Counted from the first letter of the stretch, positions 39,629 to 49,542 are shown. The stretch is 64,000 bases of DNA from Planctomycetota bacterium (GCA_026421205.1 JAPKBM010000004.1:1-64000); one strand, 5' to 3'. The notes: a model not told the origin generated them from the sequence alone. Translations and numbers: made by a program.

Positions 39629-41314
39629 ATGTCTGAGAATCCCAACGAATACGCCCTTCAGGTCATCGGCCTGAATAAATTCTACGACCGCAGTCAAGCG
39701 CTCAAAGATGTCACCTTGTCCTTTTTTTCCGGAGCGAAAATTGGCGTCATCGGCGCAAACGGCTCAGGGAAAACTACGCTTCTCCGCATTTTGGCTGGGG
39801 ATGACGAAGAGTTTGAGGGGCAACGAATTCAACTTGGATCGCTCACGCTCGGATACGTCCCACAGGAACCTCATCTGAATGCAGAGCAAACAGTCAAAGA
39901 GGCACTGGATGAATCCGTGCAACATGTCCATGACATTCTTGACCGCTATAACGAAGTATGCGGATTGATGGGCGAAAAATCCGGCACGGAACTTGAGAAG
40001 CTCTCCGAGGAATTTGAACATCTTCAACATGAAATCGACACGCACAACATGTGGGAAGTGGATCGGCTTTTAGAAGTGGCAGCGGGCGCCCTCGACCTGC
40101 CCCCGATGGAAAGAAATTGCGGTGTCCTCTCTGGTGGAGAAGCCCGACGTGTTGCCTTGTGTAAAACCCTTATTGAAACACCCGACATTCTGCTCCTGGA
40201 CGAACCGACTAACCATTTGGATGCCGCAACAACAGCCTGGCTCGAGCACCACCTTGCCAGTTACAAAGGCCTTGTGATCGTCATCACACACGACCGTTAT
40301 TTCCTCGACAACGTAGTGGACTGGATGCTAGAAGTCGAACGGGGTGTTTGCACGCCGTACGAAGGGAATTATTCGGCCTTCTTGGCGGCAAAGGAAAAGG
40401 AAATTGACCTGAGTGGTCGCCAGCAAGAAAAGCGGAAAAAGAGGATTCAGTCTGAGCTTAATTGGGTTCGGCAAAATGCCACGGCCCGGGGCCGCAAGAA
40501 TAAAGCTCGCCTTCAACGTTTTGACCAACTTTGTGATGAACAAGACCATTTAACGCCAGACACCATTGACTTGGTCATTCCCGTCGGCCCACGACTGGGC
40601 AATAAAGTCTTAGTCTTAGATCACATCGCAAAAGCCTATGGAGACCAAACCCTTATCGAAGATTTAAGTTTGGAACTTCCTCCTGGTGCCATTGTCGGAG
40701 TCGTCGGCCCAAATGGTGCTGGAAAAACGACCTTGATGAAAATTGTGGCTGGCATGGAAACGCAAGATTCAGGGAATATGGAGTTAGGCGCAACCGTTGA
40801 ACTTTGTTTCGTGGACCAAAGCCGAAGTGAACTCCATGATGAGCTGACAGTTTTTGAGGAAATTACAGGTGGTGTAGAATTTCTCCCCTTTGGGAAGGGT
40901 GAAATCCAATCTCGCGCCTATGTTTCACGCTTCAATTTCAAGGGCGCTGACCAAGAAAAGTTAGTCGGCAATCTTTCCGGAGGGCAACGAAACCGAGTCC
41001 AGTTGGCAAAGATGCTTCGAATTGGTGGAAACGTCCTCATCCTTGACGAACCAACCAACGATTTGGACCTCCCTACCACCCGCGTCCTCGAAGAAGCGAT
41101 TGAACACTTTGCCGGGTGTTTGTTTGCTGTCAGTCATGACCGCTACTTTCTCGACAGAATCTGCACACACATCCTGGCCTTCGAAGGAGATGGACAGGTG
41201 CAGTTCTTCTACGGCAACTACACGGAATATGCGGAATGGCTGGAAAGCCGACGTGCTGCTGGAGAAATGGGACACGAATCCAAAGCCGCTAAATACCGAA
41301 AACTGTCCCTTTGA
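39629..41314 (+). CDS. ettA: ABC-F ATPase, energy-dependent translational throttle protein EttA
   Basis: Two ABC domains: GANGSGKTTLL, LSGGEARRVALCKTLIETPDILLLDEPTNHLDA; GPNGAGKTTLMK, LSGGQRNRVQLAKML; EttA-type linker RQQEKRKKRIQSELNWVRQNATARGRKNKARL. Confidence 0.94.
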   Translation: MSENPNEYALQVIGLNKFYDRSQALKDVTLSFFSGAKIGVIGANGSGKTTLLRILAGDDEEFEGQRIQLGSLTLGYVPQEPHLNAEQTVKEALDESVQHVHDILDRYNEVCGLMGEKSGTELEKLSEEFEHLQHEIDTHNMWEVDRLLEVAAGALDLPPMERNCGVLSGGEARRVALCKTLIETPDILLLDEPTNHLDAATTAWLEHHLASYKGLVIVITHDRYFLDNVVDWMLEVERGVCTPYEGNYSAFLAAKEKEIDLSGRQQEKRKKRIQSELNWVRQNATARGRKNKARLQRFDQLCDEQDHLTPDTIDLVIPVGPRLGNKVLVLDHIAKAYGDQTLIEDLSLELPPGAIVGVVGPNGAGKTTLMKIVAGMETQDSGNMELGATVELCFVDQSRSELHDELTVFEEITGGVEFLPFGKGEIQSRAYVSRFNFKGADQEKLVGNLSGGQRNRVQLAKMLRIGGNVLILDEPTNDLDLPTTRVLEEAIEHFAGCLFAVSHDRYFLDRICTHILAFEGDGQVQFFYGNYTEYAEWLESRRAAGEMGHESKAAKYRKLSL

Positions 41315-41322
41315 TAATCCGC

Positions 41323-42108
41323 CTATTCGCCACGAAACTGCGGCGTGCGCTTTTCGTAAAAAGCCTTTAAAGCTTCAACGCGGTCTTTGGACGGCAACAG
41401 TGATCTGGATTGGTGCTTCTCCACCTCAAGTGCCTCTTCTTCCGTCAATCCAGAACAAGATTGAAGAACTCGTTTCGCAGCCCTCAAGGCCAAGGGCCCA
41501 CCTTGCAACAATACCTCGGTAAAGGCATCGGCTTGCCCTTGAAGGGTCGTGGAGGAAAGGACCTGAGTGACCAAACCCATTGTGAAAGCCTCCGGTGCGT
41601 TGACACGTGAGCCCAGAAGGATCAATTCTTTCGCCTTTGCTAAGCCGACGGCCTGCGGTAAGCGAACACAGCCCCCCGCGCCTGGGATGATTGCCAACTT
41701 AGTCTCGGTAAGCCCCATGACCGCCGTCTCGGATGCAAGTCGGAAATCACAGGCTAAGGCCAATTCCAGCCCTCCTCCAAATGCCGCCCCATTTAAGAGC
41801 GCTACGGTCGGTTGGGGCATGGCAGCTACTTGATTCATCAACGCACGCAGCCCATCGACCGCGCCTTGCGCTTGCGCGTCATCCATCTTTTTACGCTCCT
41901 TTAAGTCTGCCCCAGCGCAAAATGCCTTGGCCCCTTCTCCAACGATACCGACCACCCATACCGAAGGGTCCATCGCAAGGTGCGTTAAATGCTCTTTTAG
42001 TGCCGCAACCAGAGCTAAAGAGAGTGCATTGCGGGATTCAGGGCGATTCAAGCGAAGCCAAACCACCGCATCGCGGCGCTCCAGCAGAACCAAGGGTAAG
42101 TCGCTCAT
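41323..42108 (-). CDS. Enoyl-CoA hydratase/isomerase family (possibly methylglutaconyl-CoA hydratase)
   Basis: WLRLNRPESRNALS, FCAGADLKERKKM, GGGLELALACDFRLAS, IPGAGGCVRLPQAVG; next to HMG-CoA lyase. Confidence 0.85.
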   Translation of the reverse strand: MSDLPLVLLERRDAVVWLRLNRPESRNALSLALVAALKEHLTHLAMDPSVWVVGIVGEGAKAFCAGADLKERKKMDDAQAQGAVDGLRALMNQVAAMPQPTVALLNGAAFGGGLELALACDFRLASETAVMGLTETKLAIIPGAGGCVRLPQAVGLAKAKELILLGSRVNAPEAFTMGLVTQVLSSTTLQGQADAFTEVLLQGGPLALRAAKRVLQSCSGLTEEEALEVEKHQSRSLLPSKDRVEALKAFYEKRTPQFRGE

Positions 42109-42989
42109 CCGGAGATTGTAGAAAGTGCGCGCCTCAAAGCGGCCGCGGCATCTGAAATCGCCGGCAAATTCAAGGACATGGGCTCTTGCCGAGCTCGCAA
42201 AAAATCAGCCCACTTCGCAGTGTCCATGTTTCCTGCCGCACCTGGGGCAAAGGGACAGCCCCCTAAACCGCCTAAAGCGGAATCAAAATGAACGACCCCA
42301 AGCTCACGCGTGCTACCAGCACCTTCACACGCTTGTTGTCGGCCGTCATGGAGATGAAGCCCAAGGGGAATTCCAGGGCATGCAAGAAGCACTTTTCGAA
42401 CAAGTTGCTCAATTTGTTGAGGCGTTGCCCCCCCCACGGTGTCCGCCAGCACCACGACATCGGCACCCGCTTCGAAAAACCCTTGCGCCATCTCAATCAC
42501 GACCGAAGCTGGGGCCTCTCCGTCAAAAGGACAGCCAAAAGCCATGGAAACATAAGCTCGAACCAAAAAACCGCCACTTTGTGCCTGGTTCACCAGGGTC
42601 AAGGCTTCTTGAAAAGCCACCCCCTGGCTTTGCCCGACATTGGCTTGGCTATGGCTCTCTGAGGCCGAGGCCAACAAGGTAATCCCGTCTAAACCGGCCC
42701 TGGCGAAGACATCAAAGCCTTTTTGATTCGGAACAAGACCAAAAAGTGAAAGGTTTTCCCTCCAGGGAGCATCAAGAAGGAGCTGACAAAGGGCCTCGGC
42801 GCCTGCCATTTGGGGTACTTTCCTCGGGTTAACAAATGCGGCCACTTCAAGAGTGGAGGGGCCGTAAAGGGCTATGCATGAGGCCAATTCCGCCCGTTTT
42901 TCCGGAGAAAGGCAAACAGATTCATTTTGAAGGCCATCTCGAAGGGCCACTTCATGAAATCGGACGGGCTCGGCGCAGGAAGAATCCAC
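42105..42989 (-). CDS. Hydroxymethylglutaryl-CoA lyase
   Basis: VRFHEVALRDGLQNES, LEVAAFVNPRKVPQMAGAE, HLHDG, GLGGCPFAPGAAGNMDT. Start set at internal GTG 42989 because the longer ORF overlaps the divergent gdh gene. Confidence 0.88.
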   Translation of the reverse strand: MDSSCAEPVRFHEVALRDGLQNESVCLSPEKRAELASCIALYGPSTLEVAAFVNPRKVPQMAGAEALCQLLLDAPWRENLSLFGLVPNQKGFDVFARAGLDGITLLASASESHSQANVGQSQGVAFQEALTLVNQAQSGGFLVRAYVSMAFGCPFDGEAPASVVIEMAQGFFEAGADVVVLADTVGGATPQQIEQLVRKVLLACPGIPLGLHLHDGRQQACEGAGSTRELGVVHFDSALGGLGGCPFAPGAAGNMDTAKWADFLRARQEPMSLNLPAISDAAAALRRALSTISG

Positions 42990-43118
42990 CCAAGAAGGAT
43001 AGCCAGAATCTTGGCGAACACCCGATACAAAAGATAGGCTCTTCCCATAGAGTCCCCGGAAAACTAAACTTCCGCGCTTGCGGAGCTCCCTTCCGCTGCC
43101 CCCCCCCACTTCAACATC

Positions 43119-44384
43119 ATGTCCACTGCCGAACTCGGAGCAGAATCCAACCCGTACACCCAGATGCAGCACCGGCTGGATAAAGCTGCGGCTCTCCTTT
43201 CCCTGGAACCCGGCCTGTATTCCATCCTGTCTACACCAACTCAAGAACTCACGGTCGCTCTTCCAGTCCAAATGGACGACGGATCGATGCGAGTCTTCAC
43301 AGGCTACCGTGTGCAACACTCCATTGCACGAGGTCCCGCCAAAGGGGGAATTCGCTATTCACCGGACGTTTCTCTCAATGAAGTGCGTGCCCTTGCCGCA
43401 TGGATGACTTGGAAATGCGCGGTTGTCAACGTCCCATTCGGTGGAGGAAAAGGAGGAGTCATTTGCGACCCTCGGCGCATGTCCCAAACTGAATTGGAAA
43501 AAATGACTCGGCGGTTTGCTTCTAGTTTGATGGACATCATCGGACCAGAGCGTGATGTCCCTGCACCAGACATGAACACCAATGAGCAGACGATGGCTTG
43601 GTTTATGGACACCTACTCCATGCACAAACGTGTTACCGACACGGCTATCGTAACAGGGAAACCCGTCGGCTTAGGAGGCTCCCAAGGCCGACGGGAGGCT
43701 ACTGGTTTAGGGGTTGCTCTCACCGTTCGAGAATCTCTGAAGCACCTCGGCCTTCCAGAATCTGGCTGCAAAGTCGTGGTACAAGGATCGGGAAATGTCG
43801 GCGGAATTGCGGCAGAATTCCTTCACGAAATGGGCCACCATGTAGTTGCCATCTCTGACATGTACGGAGGCATCCACAACGAAAGCGGTTTGGACATGCC
43901 AGCAGTCATGAAGCATCTCAAGAAAACTGGAAAATTAGAAGGCTTCCCCGGAGCAGAAGCTGTGGACAATGCTGAACTTCTTACCTTGCCTTGTGATGTT
44001 TTAGTTCCCGCCGCCACAGAAAACCAAATCACTTCAGCCAATGCGGCGGACATTCATGCCAAAGTCATCGTGGAGGGAGCCAACGGGCCGACGACAGCCA
44101 AAGCGGATGCCATTTTGGAGAGCAACGGTGTTTTTGTTGCGCCTGATATTTTGGCAAATGCCGGTGGCGTCACGGTCTCCTACTTTGAGTGGGTTCAAGA
44201 TCGCATGGGCTACTTTTGGGAAAAGAAAGACGTCTTCAACCGCATGGAGCGCATTATGGTGGAATCATTCCACTCCGTGGTGGAATCGGCCAAAAAGAAC
44301 AATACCAGTCCTCGCATTGGCGCCTATTGCCTTGCGGTCGATCGCGTTGCTTACTGCCTCCGGCTCAGGGGCGTTTACGCCTAG
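43119..44384 (+). CDS. Glutamate/Leu/Phe/Val dehydrogenase family, catalytic-type copy
   Basis: [75 protein letters not shown]. Confidence 0.94.
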   Translation: MSTAELGAESNPYTQMQHRLDKAAALLSLEPGLYSILSTPTQELTVALPVQMDDGSMRVFTGYRVQHSIARGPAKGGIRYSPDVSLNEVRALAAWMTWKCAVVNVPFGGGKGGVICDPRRMSQTELEKMTRRFASSLMDIIGPERDVPAPDMNTNEQTMAWFMDTYSMHKRVTDTAIVTGKPVGLGGSQGRREATGLGVALTVRESLKHLGLPESGCKVVVQGSGNVGGIAAEFLHEMGHHVVAISDMYGGIHNESGLDMPAVMKHLKKTGKLEGFPGAEAVDNAELLTLPCDVLVPAATENQITSANAADIHAKVIVEGANGPTTAKADAILESNGVFVAPDILANAGGVTVSYFEWVQDRMGYFWEKKDVFNRMERIMVESFHSVVESAKKNNTSPRIGAYCLAVDRVAYCLRLRGVYA

Positions 44385-44387
44385 ATC

Positions 44388-45677
44388 ATGACGGATCCCC
44401 CCCCAGAGGAGCCTCTCTCCCCGTCACCAGCACTGGCGGATGACAATGCCTTTGCCTCCATGATGGAGCGCTTTGATGAAGCTGCCGCTTTGCTCGGTCT
44501 TTCGCCGGATGCCTACTCGGTTCTTCGAAGCCCGGACCGTGAGTTTAAGTTCAGCATTCCCGTCACGGATTCCGATGGCGATCTTTTGCTTCTTGATGGC
44601 TACCGAATTCGCCACAACCTATCTCTTGGCCCATGCTTGGGGGGACTCCGCCTTGAGTCCGACATCAATCGAGAGCACTTACGGGCCTTGGCTGGGTGGA
44701 CGACTTGGAAATGTGCGGCATTAAATATTCCCTTTGGGGGAGCCATGGGTGGCATCAACTTCGACCCGCGAGGAAAGGACCCCCGCACAGTTGAACGCGT
44801 CGTACGGCGCTATACCGCCAGCCTCATGGATGTCATCGGCCCTAAACGGGGTATCTTGGCACCAGATCTCCATTGCAATGAACAAATCATGGCTTGGTGC
44901 TTGGACACCTATTCCATGCACGTGCGTCATACCGAAAACTCGGTGGTCGTCGGTAAACCGATTGGACTTGGCGGAACCTTTGGTCGCAACTCGGCAATTG
45001 GCCGCGGAGCGATTCTTTTGATGGAAGAGCGCCTCAGAGACCTTGGAATCAAGGGCCCGGCACGTGTGGTCGTTCAAGGTGCAGGAAGCGTTGGCGGGCA
45101 AGTCCTTCGCGCCTTAGCCTCTCACGGCCATCAAGTCATTGGCGTCGGGGACTATCAAGGTGCGCTGTATTCAGACAAAGGCTTTGATGTGGAAGATCTT
45201 CTTGATCACCGAGACCTCACCGGCACGGTCTTAGGTTATGCACAAGGTGACCCCATCACTCCGCAAGATTTGCTGGAATTAGAATGTGATGTATTGATTC
45301 CTGCTGCCGTTGCTGATCAAATTACCCGAGATAACGCGAACAGGATTCAGGCTAAACTTGTTGTGGAAGCCGCACATGGTCCAACCACAAAAAGAGGGGA
45401 TGAAATTTTGCAAAGTCGTGGAATTCCCATTATCCCCGACCTTTTGGGGAACTCTGGAGCCATCATCATTGCCTACTTCGAATGGGTACAAAACCGTATC
45501 GGTTATCAATGGACTGACGAAATGGTTTTGGAGCGGTTAGACCGCATGGTTATGGAGGCTTACCAACGAGCTCGTAAAGTCGCGAAGAAACGCCAATGCG
45601 GACTTCGTCTCGCCGCCTGCATCTTGGGCGTCGAGCGTGTGGCCTACTTTGACCGTCTTCGTGGCTTTTACGCGTAA
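44388..45677 (+). CDS. Glutamate dehydrogenase-like paralog with substituted active-site lysines
   Basis: Aligns end to end with the upstream copy but has GPCLGGLRL (K to L), NIPFGGAMGGINF (K to M), NSGAIIIAYFEWVQ (S to A); keeps TTWKCA, LAPDLH and VVVQGAGSVGG. Confidence 0.9.
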   Translation: MTDPPPEEPLSPSPALADDNAFASMMERFDEAAALLGLSPDAYSVLRSPDREFKFSIPVTDSDGDLLLLDGYRIRHNLSLGPCLGGLRLESDINREHLRALAGWTTWKCAALNIPFGGAMGGINFDPRGKDPRTVERVVRRYTASLMDVIGPKRGILAPDLHCNEQIMAWCLDTYSMHVRHTENSVVVGKPIGLGGTFGRNSAIGRGAILLMEERLRDLGIKGPARVVVQGAGSVGGQVLRALASHGHQVIGVGDYQGALYSDKGFDVEDLLDHRDLTGTVLGYAQGDPITPQDLLELECDVLIPAAVADQITRDNANRIQAKLVVEAAHGPTTKRGDEILQSRGIPIIPDLLGNSGAIIIAYFEWVQNRIGYQWTDEMVLERLDRMVMEAYQRARKVAKKRQCGLRLAACILGVERVAYFDRLRGFYA

Positions 45678-45692
45678 AACGTAGAGGTCAGC

Positions 45693-46685
45693 CTATTGAC
45701 AGATTTTAGCCAAAGCCGAGGCTCGGCTTGCTGCAAGCGTACCTGCATTTTTCTCAACAAAAGCAAGGAGGCCTTTCCGATGAGACCCCTTCGGATCTTC
45801 AAACAGTTTCCCTTCTAAACGCTGAAGGCCACGGGAAGCAGAAAGTTCTTCTTTGCCGCTTGAACTCTTCAACCAGTCGGCCAACTCCGAACATGAAGCA
45901 GATAGGTCGGCCACTCCTTTACATGCTTTGGTAAGAGGCACCAAAAGTTGCTTGCCTTTTTCCGCATAGCCATGGTCAAGTAGCCACCGTACTTGGGAAA
46001 TTCTTGAGTCCGCTTTTCCTAGCGCAAGATTCAAAACCTCTTTTGCCGACTCAACGTCATCCGCGTTGTCTTTTTCAGCCGCTTTTTGCATCACTTTTTT
46101 CGCCAGAGTAATCGCTTTGGCGTAATTCCCCCGGGAAGATTCCTTCCATGCTTTCGTCACGGAAGAAGAATAATGAGATGGTGCTTTTTCGGAGTTCTTC
46201 ACCAACTCAGATAGCGTGTCCTTGATTTGAGAATGCATCGAGTTTGAATAGCCGGAAAGAGCTACTTTCCCCTGTGCATCCAACAGTGCAAAATTTGGGA
46301 TACCATTCATTCCCGTAGAGAAAGGGCGCTCCCGAGTCCACATAGAATCTCCGCCAAACCACTTCTTCTCTAAAGCGAATTTTTGCATTTTTGCACGATC
46401 TGCACCTTGAACCTCTACAAACAACACAGCAATCTCATCACCAAACTCTTCTTGCATTTTAATGGCCGTCGGCACGGACGACCCCACACAACTCGGTCAG
46501 CGTGTACCCCAGAATTCAACGAAAACGGGGCGCCCGCGCAAGTCATCCAAGCTTTGGACACCGTAACTGTTCACCGGGGAATTTTGGAAAGTGAATGACA
46601 TCTCTTGGCCGACTTCAATTTGGGCCGAAGCCGAAGTCGTCAAGAGCGCACCAAACAGGACAAGAGGTAGAAGTGTCTTTTTCAT
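45693..46685 (-). CDS. Candidate selenoprotein: secreted thioredoxin/TlpA-like protein with UxxC motif and C-terminal helical domain
   Basis: ORFs 46497..46706 and 45693..46487 are in the same frame, separated by one TGA at 46497-46499. Read-through: MKKTLLPLVLFGALLTTSASAQ(signal)...PVFVEFWGTR-U-PSCVGSSVPTAIKMQEEFGDEIAVLFVEVQG...GMNGIPNFALLDAQGKVALSG. Confidence 0.8.
46464..46499 (-). promoter_or_regulatory. Putative bacterial SECIS (UGA plus downstream hairpin)
   Basis: On minus strand UGA-CCGAGUUGUGUGG-GGUCGUC-CGUGCC-GACGGCC: 7-bp stem (one G-U), 6-nt apical loop with G at position 2, 20 nt from UGA to loop. Confidence 0.6.
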
Positions 46686-46711
46686 TATAATCACCGCCCC
46701 TAGCATAGCAA

Positions 46712-47614
46712 TTAGGGCTCTCCGGGCGTGGCTCCCCAGTGCAGTTTCCCACGCAAACGCGCGTAAAACAGCTCATCTCGGTCCACGAGGAGGCGAAAGC
46801 GACGAGAACTAGGGGCTACACGAATTCGATCTCCTGCCTTCAAATGGTACTCTTGATGGCCGTCGGCCGTAAAAGTAGCCTTTTCTTGAACACGCAAGAT
46901 GGCGACACGATGGCCAGGGAGGACAATAGAGCGCATTCCAAGCATGTGAGGAGCAATGGGGGTTACGACCCAAGCTTCAAGGCGTGGAGACAAAATAGGC
47001 CCCCCTGCGGCGAGGTTGTAAGCAGTGGAACCGGTTGCCGTCGACAGAATCACGCCATCTCCTCGGAAAGTACAAACCGGCCGGCGGTCTACGAGGAGGT
47101 CGGCGGACACTAGGCCCGCAGCGGGGTCACGAGACACGACCACTTCATTGAGAACATGGGCGTCCAAGAGAGTCTCTTGATTTCGTTGCACTTTCGCGTG
47201 CATCATGGCTCGGTCTTCACAATCTCCCTTTCCCTGCAAAACCCGGTCAAGCACCGTCATCGCACGGTCTGGTGCAACTCCGGCAAGAAAACCAACATCA
47301 CCAAAATTGACGCCCAATACAGGAACACGGCGTGCGCCTAAGCGATAAGACGCGGCAAGTACCGCACCGTCTCCCCCAAGTACCACCACTAAATCTGGTT
47401 TCGTCGTAATCGGCTTGAGATGCCGAAGGAGGTCGGCGCCTAAATAGTTCACACGGTCCCCAAGATGCTTTCTGATTTTCCGAGCCAAAGCCGGAACTTC
47501 TGTTTTTTCTCGATCCCCAAGAATCAAGACCCTTGGCTTTCTTGACTTTGGAAGCTCACAGTGGTCAAGGCGCGAGGACTTGCGCCGACTCGAAGAACTT
47601 TTAGAGGAATTCAT
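46712..47614 (-). CDS. nadK: NAD kinase
   Basis: VVVLGGDGAVLAASYRL, VLGVNFGDVGFLAGV, GDGVILSTATGSTAYNLAAGGPILSP. Confidence 0.93.
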   Translation of the reverse strand: MNSSKSSSSRRKSSRLDHCELPKSRKPRVLILGDREKTEVPALARKIRKHLGDRVNYLGADLLRHLKPITTKPDLVVVLGGDGAVLAASYRLGARRVPVLGVNFGDVGFLAGVAPDRAMTVLDRVLQGKGDCEDRAMMHAKVQRNQETLLDAHVLNEVVVSRDPAAGLVSADLLVDRRPVCTFRGDGVILSTATGSTAYNLAAGGPILSPRLEAWVVTPIAPHMLGMRSIVLPGHRVAILRVQEKATFTADGHQEYHLKAGDRIRVAPSSRRFRLLVDRDELFYARLRGKLHWGATPGEP

Positions 47615-49542
47615 TCTTTCGAAAGAGAGACTGGCGAAGAACGGGAGGCCAAGTTTTTCCACTCAGAAAAAAGGACGTCGGTGGAGAGACCGCATAATTC
47701 CAACTGTTCTTCTCGGGAAGACATATGTTCAATCCACCGATGCGGTACGCCATGGCGGGACACGGGAATCTGTGCTCCAAGGTCGGCCAGAGTTTCACAA
47801 ACCGCAGAGCCAAAGCCTCCAGCCAATGCGTGCTCCTCCACAGTAGCCAGCCAAGGCTGACGACGCGCGATACCTGCCAAGGCACCTTGATCCATAGGGC
47901 TACAAAAACGAGCGTCCCAAACCTCTAATTCGATTTGATGTTCTTTGGACAAACGATCCGCGACTTCCATGGCATGTTCCACCATGGCACCCAGTGCAAA
48001 CACGGCCCCGCTTGCCCCCTCTCGGAGACGCTCCGCGGTGCCGGGAGTAAGTTCTGGTCGTAATTCCGCCGCTAGGCCAAGGCACTCGACGGCCGTGCCA
48101 CGAGGCCAACGAAGACCCCATGGACCCTTTTGAGAAAGAGCTGCGGCTAACATTCGCTCTAAATCCACAGCATCTCGAGGTGAAGCCAATTGGAAACCGG
48201 GGAAACCTCGTAAATAAGCCATGTCATAAAGGCCCTGGTGCGTGGGGCCGTCTTGACCCACCAGTCCCGCTCTGTCTAAACAGAACACAACGTCTTCTTG
48301 CTGCAAGGCGACCTCTTGGAAAACCTGGTCATACCCACGCTGAAGAAATGTGCTGTAAATGGCAACCACAGGTTTCTTCCCCGTGGTGGCTAACCCACCG
48401 GCAAAGGCAACAGCATGTTGTTCGGTGATTCCCGTGTCATGAAAACGGCTGGGGTAGTCCGAAGCAAATTGAGAAAGCCCCGCTCCAGAAGGCATCCCGG
48501 CTGTAATGGCATGGATGCGAGTGTCTGCCCCACCAAGCCGGCAAAGAGCTTGGGAAAAAACGGCGGTAAAGGCTTGGCGCTTAGGACTGGCAGCCCGAGC
48601 TGCTTGATTTACGGGAGATGGCACCTTGCGCGGAGAAACCCCATGGGCGCGCTCTGGATCCGTCCCCGCTGGCTCATAGCCATGGCCTTTTTCGGTGAGA
48701 AAATGGCAAAGAGTCACGCCGCCTAATCGCTTCGCCCGAGTCAAAGCAGATTCCACTTGCTCCAAATCATGACCATCTAAGGGACCAATGTAATTCACTC
48801 CGAGTTCTTCAAAAACATGCCCAGGCACAAGAACATGTCGGATGACTTCACCGACTTCATCCATACGCTCTCCGATGGCGGGTAAACGATGCGCAAGCGA
48901 CTGGACGCGATCGTAAACCGCATTCAGCGTTCGAGAAGAACGAATCCTTGATAAGTAACGTGCCAAAGTACCTACGGAGCGTGAAATGGACCACTCGTTG
49001 TCATTTAAAACTACGACCATCCGCACTTGCTTCTCCGCAGCTTGCGTTAACCCTTCAAAGGCAACTCCCGATGAAAAGGCGGAATCACCGATGAGTGCCA
49101 CCGACCAGGGGTCTTCCCCTTCTTTGCCTCCCAGCCCTTTGTGGCCTTCAGCTAAGCCTGCTGCAAAGGAAATGGAAGTACCCGCGTGTCCTGCCGTGAG
49201 CACGTCATACGGGGACTCTTTCCGGTTACAAAATCCAGACAAGCCGTTTGTTTTCCGAAGAGTGTCAAAACGATTGAAGCGGCCCGTCAAGATTTTATGC
49301 GTATAGCACTGATGGCCGACGTCAAACACCAAGCGGTCTTTGGAAAAATCAAAACTCCGGTGCAATTGTGCAACCAATTCCACGACACCCAAATTACTTC
49401 CAAGATGCCCCCCACTTTGAAAAACTTTTTCAATCAGCGCTGCACGGATATCTTGGCACAACTCCTTCATTTCCTGATCATTCAGATCCTGGATATCTTG
49501 AGGAGAACGAATCTCAGAGAGAAGAGGGATGTTCATCGGCAA
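47611..49542 (-). CDS. dxs: 1-deoxy-D-xylulose-5-phosphate synthase
   Basis: GGHLGSNLGVVELVAQLH, FDVGHQCYTHKILTGR, GDSAFSSGVAFEGLTQA, ITEQHAVAFAGGLA, DRAGLVGQDGPTHQGLYDMAYLR. Confidence 0.95.
   Translation of the reverse strand: MPMNIPLLSEIRSPQDIQDLNDQEMKELCQDIRAALIEKVFQSGGHLGSNLGVVELVAQLHRSFDFSKDRLVFDVGHQCYTHKILTGRFNRFDTLRKTNGLSGFCNRKESPYDVLTAGHAGTSISFAAGLAEGHKGLGGKEGEDPWSVALIGDSAFSSGVAFEGLTQAAEKQVRMVVVLNDNEWSISRSVGTLARYLSRIRSSRTLNAVYDRVQSLAHRLPAIGERMDEVGEVIRHVLVPGHVFEELGVNYIGPLDGHDLEQVESALTRAKRLGGVTLCHFLTEKGHGYEPAGTDPERAHGVSPRKVPSPVNQAARAASPKRQAFTAVFSQALCRLGGADTRIHAITAGMPSGAGLSQFASDYPSRFHDTGITEQHAVAFAGGLATTGKKPVVAIYSTFLQRGYDQVFQEVALQQEDVVFCLDRAGLVGQDGPTHQGLYDMAYLRGFPGFQLASPRDAVDLERMLAAALSQKGPWGLRWPRGTAVECLGLAAELRPELTPGTAERLREGASGAVFALGAMVEHAMEVADRLSKEHQIELEVWDARFCSPMDQGALAGIARRQPWLATVEEHALAGGFGSAVCETLADLGAQIPVSRHGVPHRWIEHMSSREEQLELCGLSTDVLFSEWKNLASRSSPVSLSKE

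Noticed and set aside
39629-41314. ABC-F gene as antibiotic resistance determinant
   Set aside because: Sequence features fit the housekeeping EttA subgroup.
42990-43319. N-terminal 110 aa of the HMG-CoA lyase ORF
   Set aside because: Overlaps the divergent gdh start and lacks family similarity; the real start is probably near 42989.
46497-46499. In-frame TGA treated as ordinary nonsense mutation or sequencing error
   Set aside because: Possible, but the stop coincides exactly with a redox Cys column, the rest of the frame is intact and a SECIS-like hairpin follows, so Sec is the better explanation pending genome check.
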